Origin: Neoceratodus forsteri
Taxonomy: Eukaryota > Chordata > Ceratodontiformes > Ceratodontidae
Length of the DNA: 64,000 bases
Assembly (NCBI GenBank): GCA_016271365.2
Contig: CM028136.1
Location: 471,570,001-471,634,000, forward strand
Direction of reading: 5' to 3'
Both the position numbers and the translations under genes were made by a program. The notes below the pieces were generated by a model. It was not told the origin of the DNA. It did not search any database and worked only from the letters and a program-made list of their open reading frames with translations. This document shows, in pieces, positions 36,261-47,905 of the stretch (positions are counted from its first letter, which is position 1; each line of letters opens with the position of its first letter).

Positions 36261-36904
36261 CTGTTGATGGAAAACAAAACTGAAGTGAAGCAGTAAACCT
36301 ACCAGGAGGAGGGACAATGGTTAAGCTCGCTGAACAAAGAGACTGGACAGTGTTCTGCATCCCATGATGAACTCTTCTCACCTGTAGAACAACTAGTTAT
36401 CAACATATGCACACCTACTGAACCAGGCAAAATGTTCTAAATCAGTTAGTGTTACATTCAACCATGTGGAGACACCATCTGATGTAAGATTGGACAACCT
36501 ATCATAGTTTGGGGAGTACGCGGAAATTAGAGACCTGTATAACCAAGGGGGGCATTCAGCCTATGCCAGCTCGAGGTTTCAAATATGTTATGAAGGGCAC
36601 CTGGTAAGTACAGTATTTGGGGAGTGTATTATCAATAACATGTGACATCCTGTCTAGGGATGCTACCTTATAGAAGGAGGTGAGAAGTTCGGCCATAGAG
36701 AGGACTGCAGTAGTTCTCCAGCAGCTTAAGATCAACCATTTTGCTTGGAGGCTAAGGAGAGCTTGCCAGCGCTTTTGTGCTCAAGATGGCTTTGGCTGAC
36801 CGGCTAGGATGCCTAAGATCCAAAAAAGGGATTCTCATCCCAAGTTAGAGCCTGTGATGTGGGAATACAACTTACTGAGTGCCAAAAAGGGGAGATCAGC
36901 TGAC
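36065..36904 (-). mobile_element. Unidentified ~840-bp insertion in family B LINE
   Basis: This block interrupts the endonuclease frame of the family B LINE. Its flanks AGGAGGTGTACACTT (36050-36064) and AGGAGATATACCTT (36905-36918) look like a diverged target duplication, and both encode the same YTS/YIS position of the host frame. On the minus strand it ends AT-rich (ATAAAATTAATAAAAAG), so it may be a retroposon. It contains a (TA)n tract at 36196-36257. No known family is recognised. Confidence 0.5.
36196..36257. repeat. TA microsatellite
   Basis: A pure (AT)n run of about 30 units. Confidence 0.97.
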
Positions 36905-37490
36905 AGGAGATATACCTTTTCAGCTGGATTGCCATGTCAGAGACCATCAGTGTGAGCCAGGTTTCCAAAACTGACAATACATCAGGTTCATATTGGGTTA
37001 TTCAAACTTGCAGCAAGTCGAATTTGGCCAGGAGACTACATATATTAATAGAGACAATTTTTAGTGCACCTTGCTTCTTTAGGGGTTCTGATGTTTCTGG
37101 TATGGGCCCAGGGTCATTATAAATGTTACCCAATAGCAGCAGTAGTAAGCAAGCCAGTCTTACTGCTTGCCATTTTAGTTGTTTTAGGGTCAATGAGTGG
37201 TTAAGGATATTTGATCTATTTTTGCCATGTTTATAATTATGATCATGTATACATCTGTGGGAGGGAGGGGATAAGTGGTGTGCTCCCATGTCAAAGTCCA
37301 CCCATGTATACATATCTTACCGTTGAAAACTGAGGTAGTTGGGGTGGCGGTAATCATGAGGCCCCTTTTGAATCGGGACATGGTGATGATTTTGGCATTT
37401 CTGTGTTGGTTGGTGCTAATATGTGTGAGAGGTGGAAGTACCAGCCCTGCAGTAAGGATAATCCAGATGTATTGTAGCCCCATGATTCAG
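36905..37490 (-). pseudogene. Family B LINE: 5' part of ORF2
   Basis: The minus strand reads LACLLLLLLGNIYNDPGPIP followed by LKIVSINICSLLAKFDLL. A hydrophobic leader with GDIExNPGP-like sequence and then L-I/V-x-N-x-x-S-L is the common start of L2/CR1-type endonuclease ORFs. The beginning near 37483 (MGLQYIWIILTAGLVLPPLT) may be part of the leader in another phase. The endonuclease continues at 36049 beyond the 840-bp insertion. Confidence 0.6.
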
Positions 37491-37740
37491 CGCAGTTGGG
37501 TTACAACTATTGTTATGGTATGATCTAAGAAGACCTTACTGGAGAGAGGGGGTTGAATCGCTACTGAAATGAGTGAGGGGAGGAGGGTGCTCAGTGGCTA
37601 CAATGCAAGCTATAATAGGTGATATGGGAACTGAAGTGTGGGTGGGGGTGGCAAAGATCAGGGAAGTCAATGCCTTCTTGGCATATAATTCACAGGAACA
37701 AAGGTGAGTAAAGTTGCAGGAGTTAGTAGAGCTGCCAGAA

Positions 37741-37805
37741 TAGTGCAGTGGTCAGAGACACCACATTTAGAGCACAGGGTTAAGGGTTCAAATCCCTGCT
37801 TCAGC
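37741..37805 (+). mobile_element. tRNA-like SINE head
   Basis: TAGTGCAGTGGTCAGAG resembles an A box and GGGTTCAAATCCC (37784-37796) is a perfect Pol III B box. The segment is about tRNA length but does not form an evident cloverleaf by eye, so a SINE head is likelier than a functional tRNA. Confidence 0.5.
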
Positions 37806-38637
37806 ACAATGGAGGAGTAGTGAAAAATATAGTAGATACCAAAGGATTTCACTAGAGGGTGGAGGAGAAAACAGGATTAGTTGATGCTAGTATTCAGGTC
37901 GGGGCTTAGGTAATAGGTGCACCACTAGCACCTCCTAGTGATGGGAGAATATAGCCTGCAAAAAGGGAAAAGTGGGGACTTTGTAAAAAGATGAAGGAGT
38001 CGAAGGAGTCACGTGATGTATCATGTGACCAACACTCCCCAGTAAAGGAGAGGATGGCCCAAGGTGGGCGGGGCAGTCACAATGCAGTAGCAATGGGCTA
38101 GCACAAGCAAGAGCTATGCACTTCAGGGAGGTCTCTACCTTGATCTCTTGCTGGCTGGTGAGCTCCGTGGGGCCTTGGGAGGGAGAGTTGTTTAAAAGAG
38201 TTCTTGGAGCTTGCAGCCTGGTAAGGAAGGAAAAACAAGGCATCACTTATAGAATTAACATAGACAAGGAACAAAGGTCATGAGGCAGGAAATGGAGAGG
38301 CTGAGAGAGAAGGGGAGGGGGGAATCATACTGTGTATGTACGAGCATGGATCCAGGGGACAGGAAAACAGTGAAAATGGAGTCACAGTGAAAGAAAGCAC
38401 TATGCAAAAAAAACTGTTCATTCTAAGGTAAGCTTACAGGATCACACTGCTGGTAATTCAGTTCAGTACAGGCATCAGTATAGTCCTTAAAGTCTCAAAT
38501 TAAAATACCAAACTAGCAGGCACAAATGCAAAGCTCTTAAAGACACAGTTACAAACAGCTCTAAAGCAGTAATCATACAAGCATGCAACATCAGATAAAA
38601 CTATCTCCACATGTCTGCTGACAGGCAAAAATACAGG
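37806..38637. other. No gene; contains one stray minisatellite unit
   Basis: No coding similarity is seen. A 115-bp segment at 38107-38221 duplicates the left edge of the minisatellite (38638-38753), including one copy of its 78-bp unit. Confidence 0.6.
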
Positions 38638-38659
38638 CAAGAGCCATGCATGTCAGGGA

Positions 38660-39672
38660 GGTCTCTACCTTGATCTCTATCTGGCTGCAGATCTCTGCAG
38701 GCCTCGGGAGGTAGGGAGGGCTGTTTGAAAGGGTTCTTGGAGCTTGCAGCCTTGATCTCTTGCTGGCTGTTGAGCTCTGCAGGCCTCAGGCAGGAGGGAT
38801 GTTTGAAAGGGTTCTTGGAGCTAGCAGTCTTGATCTCTTGCTGGCTGTTGAGCTCCATGGTCCTCAGGAGGAAGGGATGTTTGAAAGGGTTCTTGGAGTT
38901 TCCAGCCTTGATCTCTTGCTGGCTGTTGAGCTCCACGGGCCTTGGAAGGGAGGGATGTTTGAAAGGGTTCTTGGAGCTTGCAGCCTTGATCTCTTGCTGG
39001 CTGTTGAGCTCCACAGGCCTCAGGTGGAAGGGCTGTTTGAAAGGGTTCTTGGAGCTTGCAGCCTTGATCTCTTGCTGGCTGTTGAGCTCTGTGGGCCTCA
39101 GACAGGAGGGATGTTTGAAAGGGTTCTTGGAGCTTCCAGTCTTGATCCCTTGCTGGCTGTTGAGCTCCACGGGCCTCGGGAGGGAGGGATGTTTGAAAGG
39201 GTTCTTGGAGCTTGCAGCCTTGATCTCTTGCTGGCTGTTGAGCTCCATGGGCCTCAGGAGGGAGGGATGTTTGGAAGGGTTCTTGGAGCTTGTAGCCTCG
39301 ATCTCTTGCTGACTGTTGAGCTCCGTAGGTCTTGGGAGGAAGGGAGGAAGGGATGTTTGAAAGGGTTCTTGGAGCTTGCAGCCTTGATCTCTTGCTGGCT
39401 GTTGAGCTCTGTGGGCCTCAGGCAGGAGGGATGTTTGAAAGGGTTCTTGGAGCTTGCAGCCTTGATCTCTTGCTGGCTGTTGAGCTCCACAGTCCTCAGG
39501 CAGGAGGGATGTTTGAAAGGGTTCTTGGAGCTTGCAGTCTTGATCTCTTGCTGGCTGTTGAGCTCCACGGGCCTCGGGAGGGAGGGATGTCTGAAAGGGT
39601 TCTTGGAGCTTGCAGCCTGGATCTCTTGCTGGCTACTGAGCTCCGCAGACCTAGGGAGGGCTGACTCTGTCA
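38660..39672. repeat. 78-bp minisatellite, about 13 units, open on both strands
   Basis: The word GGCTGTTGAGCTC recurs at 38765, 38843, 38921, 38999, 39077, 39155, 39233, (39311, variant), 39397, 39475, 39553 and (39631, variant), a strict 78-bp period except for one 8-bp insertion near 39340. Because 78 is 26 codons, frames stay open: 307 codons on plus from 38760, 215 on minus from 39248 and 146 on minus from 39694. The minus peptide unit is ELNSQQEIKAASSKNPFK plus HPSLPRPV. Without a start context, splice signals or flanking coding sequence this is best called a minisatellite. Confidence 0.9.
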
Positions 39673-39886
39673 TGATTTCTTGACTGATTTGCACATTTTT
39701 TGTTGTCCTTTACTACTGTATACAGTAAATATAGTTTGATACTCCAACCGTGGTTGACTCTTGCTGGTGCTATAGCTAGTATTCCACAATATATTATTTT
39801 TGTCCATGGGAATTAATATTAATATTATAATGCTATAAATTAAAACCATGATGATTGAGGCTACAGTTTATATGGCCACACACACA

Positions 39887-39921
<35 letters not shown>

Positions 39922-40190
39922 ATATGAAATTAGTAAGCCATGACTGGGCGTGCAGTAATGCTCAAATTACAGTACACCCAGGAAGTGTAAAAATAAAGCA
40001 ATTAAAACTGGCAGGGTCAGCCAGTCACTGCCTCGGTTTGAATTCTTACTGCCAGAGAAATATATTTATTTATTTTGAGAGTAGTTTTCACCTCTTGATG
40101 TGCTCGCCTTGAAATTTTAATCATAATTTTGTTTGATTTGCTTTCCTACTTTTTATGATAGACAGCATGACCATGAAATGGGACTGGGGC
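39673..40190. other. No recognisable gene; CA microsatellite
   Basis: A (CA)n run lies at 39879-39919. Nothing else is recognised. Confidence 0.6.
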
Positions 40191-40931
40191 TCTCCTCCAC
40201 CATTTTGAGACATTTTCTGCTTTGCATGTGTTCTTAATGTACTGGCAAGTGTCATTAGGCCTCATCCCTCCAAACCAAAGTCAGGAGTTCGATATTGTGT
40301 GGTAGCAGGGTCCCAAATAAAATGACATACAAATAGTTAAAAATATATACATATATTTTTTATGTATTTGTTCAGAAACATGGTAACCATAAACAGTGCT
40401 GCAACCTGTTGCCTGACCTGTATGTTGCTACTAACTGGTGCGAACAGCAGGGTGGAGAATAAACTGCATACATGATAATGTGTTAACAGCCCAAACATGT
40501 ACTGTATGCTTTAAATACAAATATTCAAAATACAAATATTGTTGAAACACCAGTCTGCAGTAAATCCGCCAGATCAAATATTTAAAACAAGTAAACAAGA
40601 CCCTTAGACTATTGTCATGATATTTAAGTCATGGTTGAGAGAAAATTCCTAGAAAAAAACACATCATAAGGTATGTTAGAAAAGAATGTTTTTTTTTCCA
40701 TCTTTTAACCAGCAGTGCCCACAACTCTTGAATATATTGGCATTCAAAATATAAATGTGCTATAGTTTGTAATGCAGCAGCACAGGTGGGTCTTGAACAG
40801 AACCATTCTCTGGTGTCCTTATCTTTCAAATCATTCTTTACATTCAGTTTATCATGTGAGCACAATCAAACAGTGTTCCACATCTTAAAAGGTATTCTAC
40901 ATTCAGTCAGCATTTTCCCAATATACATCAT
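40191..40931 (-). pseudogene. Tx1-like LINE, C-terminal part of ORF2
   Basis: The minus strand at 40865-40629 encodes a zinc-binding C-terminal region typical of Tx1/L1 ORF2 proteins: WFCSRPTC, then IAHLYFECQYIQELWALLVK (C-x-H-C spacing followed by a Trp). It is the continuation of the frame at 42526-43400, from which it is separated by the foldback element at 40932-42525. The 3' UTR and tail are not clear. Confidence 0.6.
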
Positions 40932-42525
40932 GGCCCGGATATTCAGACTGCGCCAGCCTGTGGCGCAAGCCTGGACGCAGCACAACTTAGCTGTGCAGGG
41001 GCGTTAACTGGGCGATATTCAATGGAGCTGCACCATGGCACAGCATTGTTGAATATCACACCCTGGCCACCCACGGTGCATATGGTGCAGTGGCACTGTG
41101 CCAGCGCAAGTGGCCAGAGTGGAGCAGGGGGATGCGCTAGCACAAGTTCCCTTGCACTATGCGCAACAACCACGATATTCAAAAGTGCACATGCAAATGG
41201 AGCCATAATGTATGCAAGGTGCAAATGGGGCCCTTGCATGTCATTATGGCCCCATTTGCATGCAGATGCACCGATCCCCAGTGACTTGCGCCTGGTGCCC
41301 TGCCAGGCAACAGCCGTTGGGGACTGATGCCCCCTGCACAGTGCGGCAATGTGCCCTTCTGCCCGATCGCAGGCATATGTAGATTTAAATAACATCCAAT
41401 ATCTCTGGTGGTCCAGTGGACTGCTGTCAGCCCGATCGTGGGCTTAAGTATAATAAAATGCATGTCCTGTATCCCTGGTGGTCCAGTGGACTGCTCGCAG
41501 CCCGATCACAGGCTTAAGCATAATAAAATGCACATCCTATATCCCTAGTGGTCCGGTGGACCACTTGCAGCCAGATCGTGATCATTTGTATTAAAAAATA
41601 AAGTCCAATATCCCTGGTGGTCCAAGCTACCCCCCTGCCCACCGCCCACTAAGCCCCACCGCCCCACTCCCCTGATCCGCGGCGGGTGGCAGCACCACCA
41701 GCCTGCCGCCCACCCACTGACACCGTGGAAGTAGGGCTGTATGCCTATTGGTCACTGGCGTGAGCCAATGGGCATGCAGTATACCGTGCCACATTCCAGA
41801 TATGTGAATGGATCCATTCACATATCTGGACTGTGATAATGCGGTGATGCTACACCCATTGGCTCATGCTGTGGACCAGTGGGCATACAGTCCTACCTAC
41901 AGGGTCAGTCGGTGGGTGGTGGGGCAGCAGGCGGGGGGGTGCTGCCGCCGTCACTGACCGGGGGAGTGGAGCAGTGGGGATCATCGGCAGGTGGGGAGAG
42001 GATACCACTGGACCACCAGGGATATTGAACCTTTTTAATACAAATGCCCACAATTGGGCTGCGAGCGGTCCACTGGACCACCAGGGATATAGGACGTGTA
42101 TTTTATTATACTTAAGCTCACAATCAGGCTGACAGTGGTCCACTGGACAACCAGGGATATAGGACATAACTTTTATTATACTTAAGCCTGTGATCAGGCA
42201 TGGGGGGGCACCACCATGGAGGTGCAGCCGGAGCTCGGGTGGCAGCTGCCGTGTTGCACCCTGCAATACGGCAGCTCATCTGTGGGTGGCCAGCCGTTGT
42301 TCCTTTTTTTTTTGGCTCACCTGTGTGCAGTGCAAGTAGGGGTTGCGCATGCATAGACTCAGCACATCCCGGGCTGAATATCGGGATGTGCAGAGTATGC
42401 ATGGGCATGCCCCCCTACCTGTGCCGCATACATTACTGATGCGCTCCAGCACATCGGCATTTGTGCCAGGTACAATCCCCGTTTGAATATCTCACCGGGG
42501 CACAACCCTTTTGAATATCCGGGCC
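40932..42525. mobile_element. Foldback DNA element 1 (1.6-kb palindrome)
   Basis: The element begins GGCCCGGATATTCA (40932) and ends with its complement TGAATATCCGGGCC (42512-42525), flanked by CAT on both sides (40929-40931, 42526-42528), a likely 3-bp target duplication. The arms are inverted repeats of each other through to a perfect 36-bp palindrome at 41795-41830, whose half is TCCATTCACATATCTGGA. The left arm has four direct copies of a TCCCTGGTGGTCCAGTGG-type motif (41401, 41471, 41541, 41611) and the right arm three in inverse orientation (42003, 42066, 42138). There is no transposase ORF, so it is non-autonomous. A 3-bp duplication would fit a Harbinger-type transposase, but this is inference. 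Confidence 0.85.
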
Positions 42526-43400
42526 CATTTGTACAGTAGATTCTCTAGAAAATCTAGATTGCTGAATTACTTTAGTACTTAACATTTCAGAATAGAAAGC
42601 TTTCCGTGATAAAGCACAAATTTGTGCTTATGAAATTCCCCGCTGTTTTATTTTCTCAAAATATGCTTCCAGATATAAAGGTACTTTTTGTATTTGTCTG
42701 TTTTTATGTACAAATTTCCCAACTCGCCATTCCTCCACTACTGAAGAAATATGGCATACAAGCCATAGAACCCACCCTTGGGAAGAAAGCCGTAAAATAG
42801 GTCTAATATCAGCATATATAACAATTCAATGAAAAAATACTAGAGGGATTTTCATACCTTAACCACTTGAGGTGACATCCAAATAAGTTACACCTATTTT
42901 TATAGGATTTAACCTATTACCCCAAAGACACAGTAAGAAACAACTATTTAATTTTGCTTTCAAAGATTTAGGAGGGAGTATACATAACTTACGTATAAGA
43001 AAATAGGAATCAGATATGTTTTAATTATAAGGATTCTTTTCTTTTAACTCATTGTCCATTTCTTTCATTGTGCTACTTAATTGATCCCAACATCCAACTG
43101 ACATTCCCAATTTACTTGTGCCATGTCTCCTGGCCCAAAGAAAAGGTCTAAGATTTTACAAGGACAGGTTGTCACCTTAACTCCAGCAACCTCAGAATAT
43201 ATTTCATGTTATAGGACTTTTAAATATTTTGTTTGCAAGGAGATTGTCTATGTGTATGATATTATTAATGTTCTTGTTGGATTTGCTTTTTCTAGGCTGT
43301 GAAAAACACTCCAGTATAAGCCTGGGGAATGATGATTTCCTTTCCACTTTGGCTGCTGACTGTGGTAAAATGTTCTGGGGAGATGGGATCCTCACTGTTG
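42526..43400 (-). pseudogene. Tx1-like LINE, RT thumb/connection part of ORF2
   Basis: In broken frames the minus strand shows KKWTMSXKKRILIIKTYLIP then FLYVS, equivalent to the W-x-GR-x-LIKTYLLP segment after the RT of Tx1-type LINEs. It also shows CLWGNRLNPIK near 42910 and a GMK-type motif, matching the FxWGxxRPxIK…GGLG region. X marks a stop. The frame continues at 40931 on the other side of foldback element 1. Many stops make it a pseudogene. Confidence 0.55.
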
Positions 43401-43799
43401 ATACTGTTGCTTGTTCTACTACTAGCTTACTGTTTCATGATTGGTGATTCTTATTACTGTTATTATTGTTAAAGGTTGCACAGACAAGAGGCTGCTTTGG
43501 GCTCGAAGCAGTTTACTAGAGGCATGGCGCTGGAGGGAAGGAAGGAAATGAGGGGGTAGTGAGGTTGGAAAAGGGGGTTGGGAGATGGAAGATGGAGCAG
43601 ATGGAAAGAGTAGGCATGGGGGAAGAGCAATGGCAGAAGCAGGGGTGGGGGCAGTACAGAGGGATATGACAGCAGGTGGGCCTGTGGTAGTGAAGGAATA
43701 GGGAGAATCAGGGAAAGAGAGGATATGAGGACATGGAGGAGGCAGGACCATGGGGTGCAATAGCTATGGTGCAGTAGTGTTCATGGTCACCCTATGGAG

Positions 43800-45056
43800 G
43801 CTGGGGGCTTGACCGGTTTGTCAGCAGCTGGGGGGACTGGAGGCTGAGCTAGCATGGCTACAAGAGGAGCTATCCTGGGCAAAGAGGAAACTAGAAAGGA
43901 GAATCACAGAGGTAATTCGGCCGGAGGGTGAGGGGCAGACAGATCAGGGAAACTGGAAGGGGAGGGATCAGGTCACACAAGAGGATGGGAGATGGCCAAG
44001 GTTAGGTGACAGGGGCATGATGGGCAGGGGCGGGCATGTATGAGTGTAGATACACAGCCAGCTCTAAGAGGTACTGGCCTCTAACAGGGTTGGGGGGGAA
44101 GAGGCAGTCAAGGAGACACGGACTGGAGGCAATAAGAAACAATGCCCAGATAGCAGGGAAGAGTCAGAAATAAGGGCTGATCAGGCCATGGTCATCCAGG
44201 AAGAGGGAGTATCCAGGGAAAATGGGAAAGATTGTAAAGGGGAAAGTTGCACCAGTCAGAGGAGACAAAAAGAGGAGGGGTCAACTGGGGAAGGAGTGAC
44301 CTGGAGGAAGACCAGGGAAGAGCACTGTGTACAGGAGTTCAGGGAGGATGAGTTACAGGAAGGGAGAGAGACAGGAAATTAAATGGATGGGGAAGGAGGG
44401 GCATGGGAAGAGAGGAGGCAGGGGAGCATCATCCAGTAAGATAAGGAGAAAAGTGGATAGAGGGGGAGGGGGCTAGGCAGGGGGGTGGAGGGCCAGGGGA
44501 GCTGGAATAAAAAGTCAGGCAAGACCTGCAGAGGCACCTTTGGGGATAGCACAGGTGATGGTGTATGGAGACTCCATTATCAAAGGGATCCTCTGCTTAA
44601 GAAGGGGAGTAGCTTTTAGAGGGAGGTCGGTTTTCTGTGAGCCAGGGATGGATCAAGCAGGGCGCTCCCAAGAATTAAGGAGCGCATCAGTCGGATTGAG
44701 TGAAAGCCTCACTTGGTTTTGCACCTTGGAACAAATGACCTGGCCAGGGAAGAGGTCCAGAGGAGAGTTGAGCATCTATCAAAAGGGTGCCAGGGGTTGG
44801 TAGGTTCAATAGCTTTTTCAGAAGTCCTGCCAGTGCACTGCACCAGCACTGCCAGGCAATTAAGAATCAAGGACTTCGATCACTAGCTAAGGCAGTGGTG
44901 CATGAGGGAGGACTACGAATGCATAGGAGATTGGGGAGCACTTGGGTGGACCAGAGTTTGTATGTGAGAGACAGATTGCATATTAATGGTGAGGAGGCTT
45001 GGCTTTTGAGGGGGAGATTGCAGGGATACATAGATAAATACCAGAGAGTGAGTTAA
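43800..45056 (+). pseudogene. CR1 ORF1 with coiled coil and esterase-like domain
   Basis: A coiled coil is visible at 43853-43925 (LEAELAWLQEELSWAKRKLE). The SGNH/GDSL-esterase-like domain starts at 44555 with VMVYGDSIIKG (catalytic Ser block). It continues in a shifted phase with HLGTNDLARE (44721, the GTND block) and ends with VRDRLHINGEEA (44966, the DxxH catalytic Asp/His block) and a terminal helix to the stop at 45054. The esterase of CR1 ORF1 acts on acyl esters and is thought to help the RNP. All three catalytic blocks are recognisable, though no single frame joins them. Confidence 0.75.
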
Positions 45057-45196
45057 ACTAGGAGAGGGAAGGGCGAAGCTAGGGGCAGTCTGGGAAGAAT
45101 GGTGGAAAGAACTGCCCAGTCTTGCTCTCCCCATGGGGGGTAGGGAAAGCCAAAAGGGGGGGATGTACAGAGGAGGGGGACTACTGGAAGGGATTA

Positions 45197-47905
45197 CTGA
45201 TGAATGCCAGGAGCCTAAGGAAGAAATTGGGTGAGCTACAGGCGGTGATGGCAGTGGATGACCTGGACCTAGTGGCAGTCACGGAAACCTGGTGAACCAA
45301 TAAACACAATTGGGAGGTGGAATTACCTGTGTATGTGCTCTACAGGAGGGGCAGGTTGGAGAAAAGAGGGTGGGGGTGGCCCTCTATGCAAAGGAAGGGA
45401 TAAAGGTGATGGAATGCAGAGGGGGGTGGACCTTCAGAGACCCTTTGGGTCACGTTGGGCAAGGAGGGAGGAAAACCATTAAAGATAAGGGTACTCTACA
45501 GACCGCCAAGTCAGGAAGAGAAGATGGACAAGCAGATGGGAAGGGAGATACAGGAGATAGCCAGCAAAGGAGAAGTAGTGGTGGTGGGTGATATAAATCT
45601 GCCAGATGTGGATGGGGAATCTGGCAGTCCACAGAGAGGAGCAAGGAGATACTGGGAGCCTTACGAAGGGTGTTCATCACCAGCTAGTATTGAAGCCCAC
45701 CAGTGGAAGAGCTTACTTCACCTGGTTATGATTAATGGGGACAGTGTCGAGGGGGTTGAAGTGGGGGATCCCTTGGGTGACAGTGATCATAGATCAGTAA
45801 ACTTCCAGATCAGGAAGGGTCTAGATAAGAACAGATCCAGTATGAGGGTACTGGACTTTACAAAAGCAGATTTCAGGAGTATGGCGGCAGTGGTCCAGGA
45901 GAAACTAGAGTGGAGGGAAGGCCTGCAGGATGTGGAGGAACTATGGGAGAGAATTAGAGGAGGAACTTTAAAGGTGTTGGAACTATGCATTAAGACAGTG
46001 GGCAAAAGGAAGAGGGGAAGGAAAGTGAGGACTGCAGTCAGGCAAAAAAGGAGAGCGTTTAAGAGATAAAAAGCATTGCAGAGGGAGATGGACAGGGAGG
46101 TATACAGGGAAAAGTAGCGGGAGGCAGGGAGGGTGCTCCAGCAGGTGAAGGCGGAAATGAAGGAGCAAATAGCAAGGGAGGCAAAAAATGGGGACAAGAG
46201 GTTCTTCAGATACATGAGTGACAGGAAGAAGGGAGTGCATGGGTTCATGAAGCTCAGGGGGGTGGAAGGGATCTGGTGGAGGTGGATGTAGATAAAGCGG
46301 AAGTCCTGAATAAATACTTCGCTTCAGTTTTCATTGTCGAGGAGGGGGTGGGGCCAGAGTTGAAAAGCAGGGGAAGGATGGGTGGGGAGATGGACTCCAG
46401 TTCCTTCATGGTAGATAGGGTATTGGAGGACTTAGGAAGGCTGCGGATGGATAAGGCAATGGGCCCAGATGGGATACACCCAAGGGTACCCAGGCAACTG
46501 AAGCAGGAACTGGCAGCACTGCTCACAAAGCTATTTAACCTATCACTGCACATAAGCAGTGTCCCTGGGGACTGGAAAAGGGCCAATGTAGTACCCCACA
46601 CAAAGGGAGGAAGGGAGGAACCAAGAAATTACCACCCTGTTAGCCTTACCTCAGTGTTCAGTAAACTAATGGAGGCACTCATAAAGGAAAGGCTGGTCAA
46701 ATATCTGGAAGGGGAGGACCTCCTAAATGACAATCAGCATGGATTCACAGGCCATAGGTCATGCCAGACCAACCTGATTTAATTCTTTGGCAGAGTGACC
46801 GAGATATGCGACCAGGGAGGGGCAGTGGACATGGCCTACCTGGACTTCAGAAAGGCATTCGACACCATCCCCCATAGGAGACTGGTAGGCAAGGTAGACA
46901 GTTTTGGAGTTGGGAACAAGCTCACAAAATGGATTGAATATTGGCTGGGGGGAGGACCCAGAGGGTTGTGGTAAATGGGGTGCATTCCAAGGAAGTGAGG
47001 GTGGCAAGTGGGGTTCCCCAGGGGTCTGTCTTGGGACCCATAGTCTTCAACATATACATAGGAGACATAACGGTGGGTCTGTGAGGGAATGTATGTATGT
47101 TTGCTGATAATATGAAGATCTGCAGTAATAGGTTCGATATGGAGTTGGGGGTGGAGGATATGAGGGAGGATCTGGTTAGTCTGGAGGAATGGTTGGAGAG
47201 GTGGCAGCTGTAGTTCAATACCAAGAAGTGCAGGATTATGCATATAGGGCTTAAAAATCCAAAGGTAACTTACCGGCTTGGAGGGGAAGAATTGGAGGTG
47301 GTAGCACAGGACAGGGATCTGGAGATCACTATCTCAGACAGTCTGAAGGTCTGGGGTCAATGTGACAGAGCAGCTGGGAAGACACTCAAAATGCTGGCAT
47401 GCATTGGGAGGGGATTCACTAAGAGAAAGAGGGAGGTTCTACTGCCACTATACAAAACCATGGTCAGGCCACACATGGAATATGGGGTCCAGTTCTGGAG
47501 GCCTTACCGGCAAGGGGACAAGGAGAGGCTGGAAAGGATCCAGAGAAGGGCAACCAAGATGGTGAGTGGGATGCAGGGGAAGTCGTATGAGGAAAGGTTG
47601 GGTGAACTGGGTCTGTACACGCTGGAGGAGAGGAGGGAGAGTGGGGATATGGTGGAGACATTCAAATACTCGAAGGGCATAAACAGGGCGAGAGTAGATG
47701 GCATCTTTAAGATGAGTAAGAATAACTCTACTAGGGGGCATATGTACAAGCTGGAGGGGGGCGATTCAGAGGGGAAATCGGGGAGGGTTCTCTGAGAGGG
47801 TGGTTCAGCCATGGAATGAGCTGCCGGATTGGGTGGTTGGCATGAATATGGTGGAGAAATTCAAGAGGGCCTGGGATCTGCACATGGGCCTGATGGGTAG
47901 GGGCA
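45197..47905 (+). pseudogene. CR1 ORF2 endonuclease-reverse transcriptase, copy C
   Basis: The endonuclease shows LMNARSLRKK (45197), LVAVTETW (45271), VALYAKEGI, VVVGDINLPDVDGE (45580) and DPLGDSDH (45768). The linker and RT follow with NKYFASVF (46306), MGPDGIHPRV, HPVSLTSVFSKLME (46635), AYLDFRKAFDT (46837, motif A), a broken GSVLGP segment and an FADN box near 47098 instead of FADD. The C-terminal region (47238-47795) has PHMEYGVQFW and ERLGELGLYTLEERR. The FADN change and several frameshifts make the enzyme inactive. Confidence 0.8.

Noticed and set aside
37741..37805. A possible functional tRNA gene
   Set aside because: The B box is perfect but a cloverleaf with paired acceptor ends is not evident; a SINE head is likelier.
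38660..39672. A CRISPR array
   Set aside because: Units are contiguous 78-bp tandem repeats without unique spacers, in an evidently vertebrate repeat context.
38760..39683. A 307-codon plus-strand ORF and 215/146-codon minus-strand ORFs
   Set aside because: All arise from a 78-bp tandem repeat whose period is a multiple of three; there is no flanking coding sequence, so they are not called genes.
41399..41420. Functional tRNA-Glu genes at the TCCCTGGTGG motifs
   Set aside because: Only the first ~18 nt match; the anticodon, T arm and 3' half are absent at every copy.
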